Part shown: positions 32,370 through 37,544 of the stretch, piece by piece
Layout of the letters: each line of letters begins with the position of its first letter
Position numbering within the stretch: the first letter of the stretch is position 1
DNA from: Byssothecium circinans
Lineage: Eukaryota; Ascomycota; Dothideomycetes; Pleosporales; Massarinaceae
NCBI GenBank assembly: GCA_010015675.1
Contig: ML976980.1
Span: 768,966 to 806,509 of the forward strand
Direction of reading: 5' to 3'
DNA: 37,544 bases
The notes under the pieces: model-generated
Told to the model about the DNA's origin: nothing
What the model saw: only the letters and a program-made list of their open reading frames with translations
The model's database searches: none
Made by a program: the position numbers and the translations under genes

Positions 32370-35300
32370 GTGTAATAGGACGTTAGATAGGTTAAGGCCT
32401 TTTACCTAGTTATTATGCTTTTAATGGGTGAGTAGCTTTGTAAAGCCATTAGCTAGTTGTGCTTTAGTTTCTATATAGAGTAGATGGATTATACTATCTT
32501 ACGTTGCTTAATGGAGCTAGTAATGATAGATATTGACATGGTAGAGGGTTATCTTAAGCTAGGGTGCTTCTTTAGTAAGAAGGCTTAACGTTTACTAATT
32601 ATTATAAAGCAGGATTTGCTCATATTAGAAGTATAGACCTAGGTCTTTAAGAAGGCGCTACTACTAAATTAGCTAGGTTGCTCTAGATAAGGCCGCAATG
32701 AGCTTAGCTTTAGTGGTTGACTTTGTAACGCAGCGTTAGAGAGTAGAGTTCTAATCAATTAGTCTGCTAAAGAATATAAAGACCTAGCCTTGTGTGGACC
32801 TACGAGTCTCCTTATGATTAGTATAAGACGTATTAGTGGCTAGGAAGAAATTGACTTCTTCTTAATCTATGAACTAGTTGACTGCAGTATCATTGTTTGT
32901 GGAGTAATAGATTGATTTATCTTACGTGTAAAAGAGATAGGTAAGGCATTAGTAAGCTATAGCAAGGTAACAATTAGAAGGATTAGTAAGGAACTCAGCT
33001 AGCTTTAAGTAAGCTTTAGAGACGTCCGGTTGAGTAGCACTTGCAGCATATCTAATAAAGCTAACAATTTAAGCATAACGCTCTGCGTTATATGGATTCT
33101 TGTTGCCTATTAAGGATACTAGGGCTTTAGAAGGGAGAGGAGTAGGAGGACACTTAGACCACAGCTTTAGTGCTATATATTTGTGAAAGATAGTGTTAAG
33201 GAAAACTTTCTATAAGAGCTAGAGGTCACTATCTTTACAGTTTCAATATATAGTAACACTATAGAACGTTTGGTAGTTTTAGTCTTTAAGGTTAGTAATC
33301 TCATAGTGTAGTATAAGCTTCTTTTCAAAATCATTAAGAGTAGAAGAGTACCTAGGTTTTGCCATAGTGATAATATCATTGACGTAGAAGAAAACAATAA
33401 CCTTATTATTAGTCTAAAGGTAGCTAGCGTCAAGGATTAGAGAGAAACTAAGAGCTTAAAGGGTTGCCGTGAAGTCATTGTACTAGAGAAGTAGTAATAT
33501 TTTAAGGCTATAAAGGGCGCGTTAAAGTTCTTATATTTGATTAGGATTGAAGAAGCCTTCAGGTTGCCATGTGTATATAGGCTTTGGAAGTAATGTGTTG
33601 GTGAAAGCGTTAACAACGTCATATTATTAGATTTCAAGGTTGAAATAAGCAGCAATAGCTATAAGTGCTCAGAAGATCTAGATAGCAAGAGTCATGGCTT
33701 AGGTGTCTTTAGCTATTATCTAGAGATTACCTCTAACATAGATGCGTGCTTTAAACTTAATCAACTAGTTACTATTAAACTTGTATGTAAACACCTACAT
33801 AAGTAGAAGGATCTAGGTCTAAGTAGAGTTAATATTACTAAAGGAGATCTCTTAGAAGGTTTCTTTACGTGTAATAGTATTAAGTTTAGCTTAATAGGCT
33901 GCCATGAAACTAGAGCGGAGATAGATTAGTAGTTTAGTAACCTTAGACTAAAAGCGTGGTAAAAGTAGAAGTTAGGATTTATATATTCTCTCTTTCTAGG
34001 TAAGAGAAGTAGAAATAAGTGTAGTCTAGTAAGCTATAAGTGCGTCTAGTACATGAGTGTAAGTTTAGTAATTAAGTACATTCTCTACTTGCAGGTGCTT
34101 ATTAGTAGTGTACTTACGCTTCTATTAGTTTAAGAGCTAGATTACGTTTAAAGATGTAGCTAAAGTATCACGTAATAGTAGAGAACTATTCCGTAACAGA
34201 GTAGAATTATTAAGTCTAGATAGGGAGCCCATGGACTCTAGAGTTAGATAAGGATTAAGATTAGGTTAATTAGAAGTGCGGGACGCAGCTAAAGCTAGGA
34301 TTACTTTAGTTGATAGAATGGTGATAGACTAGGTATTAGTTACAGTACTATTAAATTTAGGTTCACTTTCTTCTTTAGGGACTAAAGATGCGTTACTATT
34401 TAGAGGATTAATTAGGTTATTAAGTTTAATCATCTATACTACGTCTTTTAATACTATTCCCCTTAGCATCTTACTATCATAAGAGCCGTAGAAGAACGAT
34501 TCATTAAATGTAACATCACGCGTACGAATGACCTTGCCTTAATGGCTAAATAAGTTTGCTCTAAGTAGCTATACTTAATAGATGTTTCTAGAGTCAACAC
34601 CAACGAGGTAGCCAATAAGTGCTTAAGGGGAGAGCTTATCTTTGCGCTTAATGTGCTTGCGGAGAGCGTACACACGGCAACTATACATATAGAGATGGGA
34701 GAGAGAAGGGAGCCATTAATATGTAACTGCAAAAGGAGTTTTCTAATCAAGAGCTTTGACTAGTGTCTGATTGAGTACATACCTAGCATATAAGTACATC
34801 TCTCTAATAAGGTGAAGAGGAAGACCTAAAGTAGTTCTAAGTAAATAGGTATGTTTAATAAAAGACTTACCTAAGCGTTCAGCGTAGCCTAACTAAGCTA
34901 GAGTATTAGGTAACTGAAGCTGCAGTTGTATTCCCTCTAATGCTGCGTAGGATACTAAGGAGTCATCTAAAGCTTAAAAGCTATATCCCTATTTACTATC
35001 AAGATAGAGACATTATGGTGCCGTATTAAACTAGCGCTTGATAAGGGCATTAAGATCTTAAAAGGCTTTTAGAAGGTAATCTTGCCGCCGTTTCTTAATG
35101 ATGAAAATAAAGTTAAACTTAGAAAAGAGATCATAGGCATGAAACACATAGCGTTCCCCTGTAAAGGTGTTGACGTCTAGCTTAATGATATCAATAGTAA
35201 TAGAGTTAAAAAGCTTAAGTAGAGGTTGCTTACATTTACTTCTCTAGGATACTTGCTCTATTACTTTATTAGCACTACATTGGGGACAGTCCTTCGTAGC

Positions 35301-37304
35301 TAGGAAAGGAGAAGTAATCTGAATACTAGTAGAAGCTGTAGCAAGGTGTTCTAGTAGTTTTAGACCTGGATGCCTAAGAAGGATATGAGCTTTAAGGCTA
35401 GTAAGAACTTAGGGTTTGCGCGGAGCTGCAGACTTGCGTAGGCGCTGACGGGTAGTCATGGCGTAGTGCTAAGCTACTAGCAGAGTTTAAGATAGAAGTG
35501 TTAGGATAGAATAGTTCTAATCCATTAAGAATAGTTCTAGACTGTGCTAAACTATTCCTAAGGAATTAGTAACTAGAGATTTCTAAGTAACTAGGAGATA
35601 ATGGCTTCTATTCTAGATTACTTTATACTATACTAGATTAGACTTTTGGTTTAACCTATATAGCACTAAGCGTCTAGAGTTGAAGTGAATACTACTACCT
35701 CTAAGCTAGGAAAGGGAAACTAGTAACATAATAAAGTTTAGGATAAACGCAACGTTTAGTAAGATAAAGGGCTAAGGGCTAGATAGGGTTAATAAGATGA
35801 CTTTACACTTTCCTTAAGCAACTATAGGTAATGTGCTATCTCTACTACTAATAAACTTATTATAGGTAGGACGTTCCCATGTAAATTTAAGTAGGTTATT
35901 GCAGACGTGCACATTAGAGCCATAATCAAGAGTCTAGGAGTAAGCTAGTAGGAAGGGAGAATCCTTCTAGATAATTCTAAGAGTGGTGTAGCTAGTAGTA
36001 ACTAGCCCTATTAGGCGCCCTTTAGTATCTAAAGCTTGGTCTCTAGCATTAAGATAGGATTAATCTAATTAGCTTTAGGATGCCTAGGCTTAGAAAATAG
36101 AGTTTTCATGGGCTTTTCTCTAGATATTGTTAAGGATGTCCTTTCGTTTGTTCTGTTAGTCGGTTTTTCCTTCCTGTAGCCACAGGCGGAGATTAGATTA
36201 ACACACTTTATCAACTTTAAAGCCCTTAGGGCAGTTAGTTAGAATAATGTAAAGATAGTTTCTCTAGTAGCTACCATGAGACTTATTATTACCACAGGGA
36301 TAGGGCTTACCTTAGTGTGGTCTCTTAGTTTAGCTAGAAACATCTTCATCCTTATCTACTTTCAAGTTAGTTCTTTTGCGGGATTTAGACTGCGCATGAG
36401 GATTAGGGGGAACTAAACCATTTCCATTATACAGGGATCCTTCACTATTAAAGGTTGTTGGAAAGGCAGTGTGCTAGGTGCGTCTTAAGGTACGTATGGA
36501 CACTATAGCTGCTGAATTGATGAATTCGGAAACTAGGTACTTAAGTGTACAGCTGTCTAGAATCAGAAGCTAATTAGGTGGTATAGTTACCTTACGTTAT
36601 AGAGTAATCTCTTTACTAGCCACGTTAATAGTAGCAGGAACCGTAACGGTTGTAGATGTAAGAGCTTCCTATCTTTCCTTGCATTCGCGTTCTTGCTTTT
36701 AAAGGTCGAGGACGAGGGAAGTAGTGAGGTTGTTGTGGATCGTGGCGCAAACGTTTAAGAGGTCGTACTAAGGATTAAAGGCTTTGACTTCTAGGAGATT
36801 AAGTTCCTTCACCTTAGTAACAACAAGTTAAAACTCATGCGCCTAGTCTTCAAAGCCTTCTTTCCCTGGTGTCTTCTTCTTGATTACCTAATACTTAGCG
36901 CGTGTATCTTGTTCGCGGAGTGCCATTTCACGGTTGTATTTAGCGTGGAGGATAGAGAGCTTCTCTAAGAGAGTTAGAAAGGTGTTAAGCTAAGCAGCAA
37001 CTTAAGAGTGAACCGTATAGAGTAGTTTCTTAGCAAGGCTATCAACCTTTTGTTAATTGATGTGGTAACGCTTGTTCTTTTCCTTCCAAAGTGTCTGTAC
37101 AGCTGAAGTTGCTAAGGCAGTAAGGTCGGCAGGCGGTTCAAGGGTAGGCTTGTTGTTATCCTCTAGATTGAGATACTTCCATACTCTAGCTAAGATAGCT
37201 CTGCCTTTAAAGACGTTATACCACTCATCCCAATTTCTAGGACCAGTAAGCACTACGTCCGAGGCAGCGACACCACCAGCTGTATATGAAGCAGCGCGAG
37301 GCAT
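32370..37304 (-). pseudogene. Copia gag-pol polyprotein (decayed)
   Basis: Minus-strand start ATG is at 37304 (MPRAASYTAGGVAASD, then RNWDEWYNVFKGRA), a typical Copia Gag N-terminus, open for 83 codons before a TAA. Further landmarks are a knuckle-like CGNNKSHG … NCPKGFK near 36180-36300; a protease region DYGSNVHVCNNLLKFTW near 35890-35940 (the usual Ser/Thr after the Asp reads Tyr); an integrase zinc-binding region with HILLRHPGLKLLEHLA and CPQCSANK near 35250-35390; DKLSPRALIGYLVGVDS and VIRTRDVTFNESFF near 34490-34650; reverse transcriptase YDVVNAFTNTLLPK near 33600-33640 and FFYVNDI near 33370-33390 (family YVDDI; the Asp-to-Asn change is G-to-A); and RNase H-side blocks VSKAYLKLAEFLTNPS near 32980-33040. 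Stops occur throughout. No single frame can be claimed complete. Confidence 0.8.
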
Positions 37305-37522
37305 AACGACGGTGTTGAACGGTGTAGAACAGTAATGAACTGTCTGGGAACCATCAGGATCAGGTTTATATAAGCTGCGGATCAGGATGATCGAGGGTGC
37401 GATGGTGTACGTAAGTGTACGGGACGGTTCAGAACCGTTAGGAACAGTTGGCGCGACTGTGTAGGCGTGGGTATAGGGACCGCTTGCGTTTGGATAGTAG
37501 ATGAAGCAGATAAAGCTAGACC

Positions 37523-37533
37523 GGGCTCATAAC
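37523..37533 (-). other. tRNA primer-binding site of the Copia element
   Basis: The minus strand reads gttatgagccc directly after the LTR-ending CA. This is complementary to the anticodon arm of initiator tRNA-Met (gggctCATaac), the internal priming mode known for Copia-type elements. It fixes the inner edge of the 5' LTR. Confidence 0.75.
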
Positions 37534-37544
37534 TGTTAGACAGC
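37534..37544 (-). repeat. inner edge of the Copia 5' LTR
   Basis: Only the last 11 bases of the 5' LTR (tgttagacagc on the plus strand) are in the window. They match the outer end of the 3' LTR at 27299-27309 except for one C-to-T. Confidence 0.7.

Larger units (their letters stand above)
27299..37544 (-). mobile_element. Ty1/Copia LTR retrotransposon, RIP-decayed, runs past the window end
   Basis: Read on the minus strand, the order from right to left is: edge of the 5' LTR (37544-37534), tRNA primer-binding site (37533-37523), gag start (37304), protease, integrase, reverse transcriptase, RNase H (to about 32370), an untranslated part with tandem repeats, a purine tract (AGGGGG ending at 31212), and the 3' LTR (31211-27299) carrying the nested hAT-2. 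Protease-integrase-RT-RNase H is the Copia gene order. The LTR starts TGGAGC and ends TAACA. The outer LTR end tgttagatagc at 27299 matches the edge at 37534 (tgttagacagc) apart from one C-to-T. The 5-bp target duplication cannot be checked because the other flank is outside the window. Confidence 0.85.

Noticed and set aside
33173..34750. Minus-strand open frames of 72-95 codons
   Set aside because: These are off-frame readings of the decayed Copia polyprotein rather than separate genes; the true frame shows reverse transcriptase and integrase-side motifs with stops.

Overview
The window looks like genomic DNA of a filamentous ascomycete (Pezizomycotina). The evidence is short 49-103 bp GT-AG introns with CTAAC or CTGAC branch points, a fungal highly reducing polyketide synthase, fungal hAT, pogo/Fot1 and Ty1/Copia transposons, and dense C-to-T / G-to-A decay of the repeats, mostly CpA to TpA. 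That decay is the signature of repeat-induced point mutation (RIP) or a related process. I saw no bacterial operon, rRNA, tRNA or CRISPR feature.

Layout. (1) 0.5-6.5 kb: a decayed secondary-metabolite locus. A short-chain dehydrogenase without its N-terminal half (minus strand) lies back to back with a polyketide synthase without its KS and most of its AT (plus strand); their broken ends are within about 45 bp of each other. The PKS also has one in-frame TGA in its KR domain, but is otherwise well preserved through to the ACP. (2) 7.2-8.6 kb: an unrecognised minus-strand gene interrupted by a 160-bp hAT-type MITE with a perfect 8-bp target duplication; removing the MITE restores the frame. 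(3) 8.77-12.11 kb: a complete but decayed hAT transposon (hAT-1) with an 8-bp target duplication. (4) 12.5-23.6 kb: a less repetitive island. It has an apparently intact four-exon coiled-coil protein with a bipartite nuclear signal (12.6-14.7 kb), a broken dynamin-like GTPase gene (17.0-18.9 kb), an apparently intact two-exon protein of unknown function (20.7-22.1 kb, minus), a 19-bp minisatellite, and a two-exon gene (22.4-23.6 kb, minus) whose 5' end is cut by a transposon. (5) 23.6-37.5 kb: a nest of RIP-mutated transposons.

Order of events in the nest, from the junctions: a pogo/Fot1 element (pogo-2, 25.6 kb) was interrupted at 27,298 by a minus-strand Copia element that runs past the window end. 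The Copia 3' LTR was then interrupted by a second hAT copy (hAT-2, 27,751-31,136, TSD atctaata). A different pogo element (pogo-1, 23,580-25,380) sits in a TA between the broken minus-strand gene and another pogo-like terminus.

The reconstructions come from reading target duplications, inverted repeats and frames by eye. Exon boundaries are predictions without transcript support, and several genes have no family I can name.
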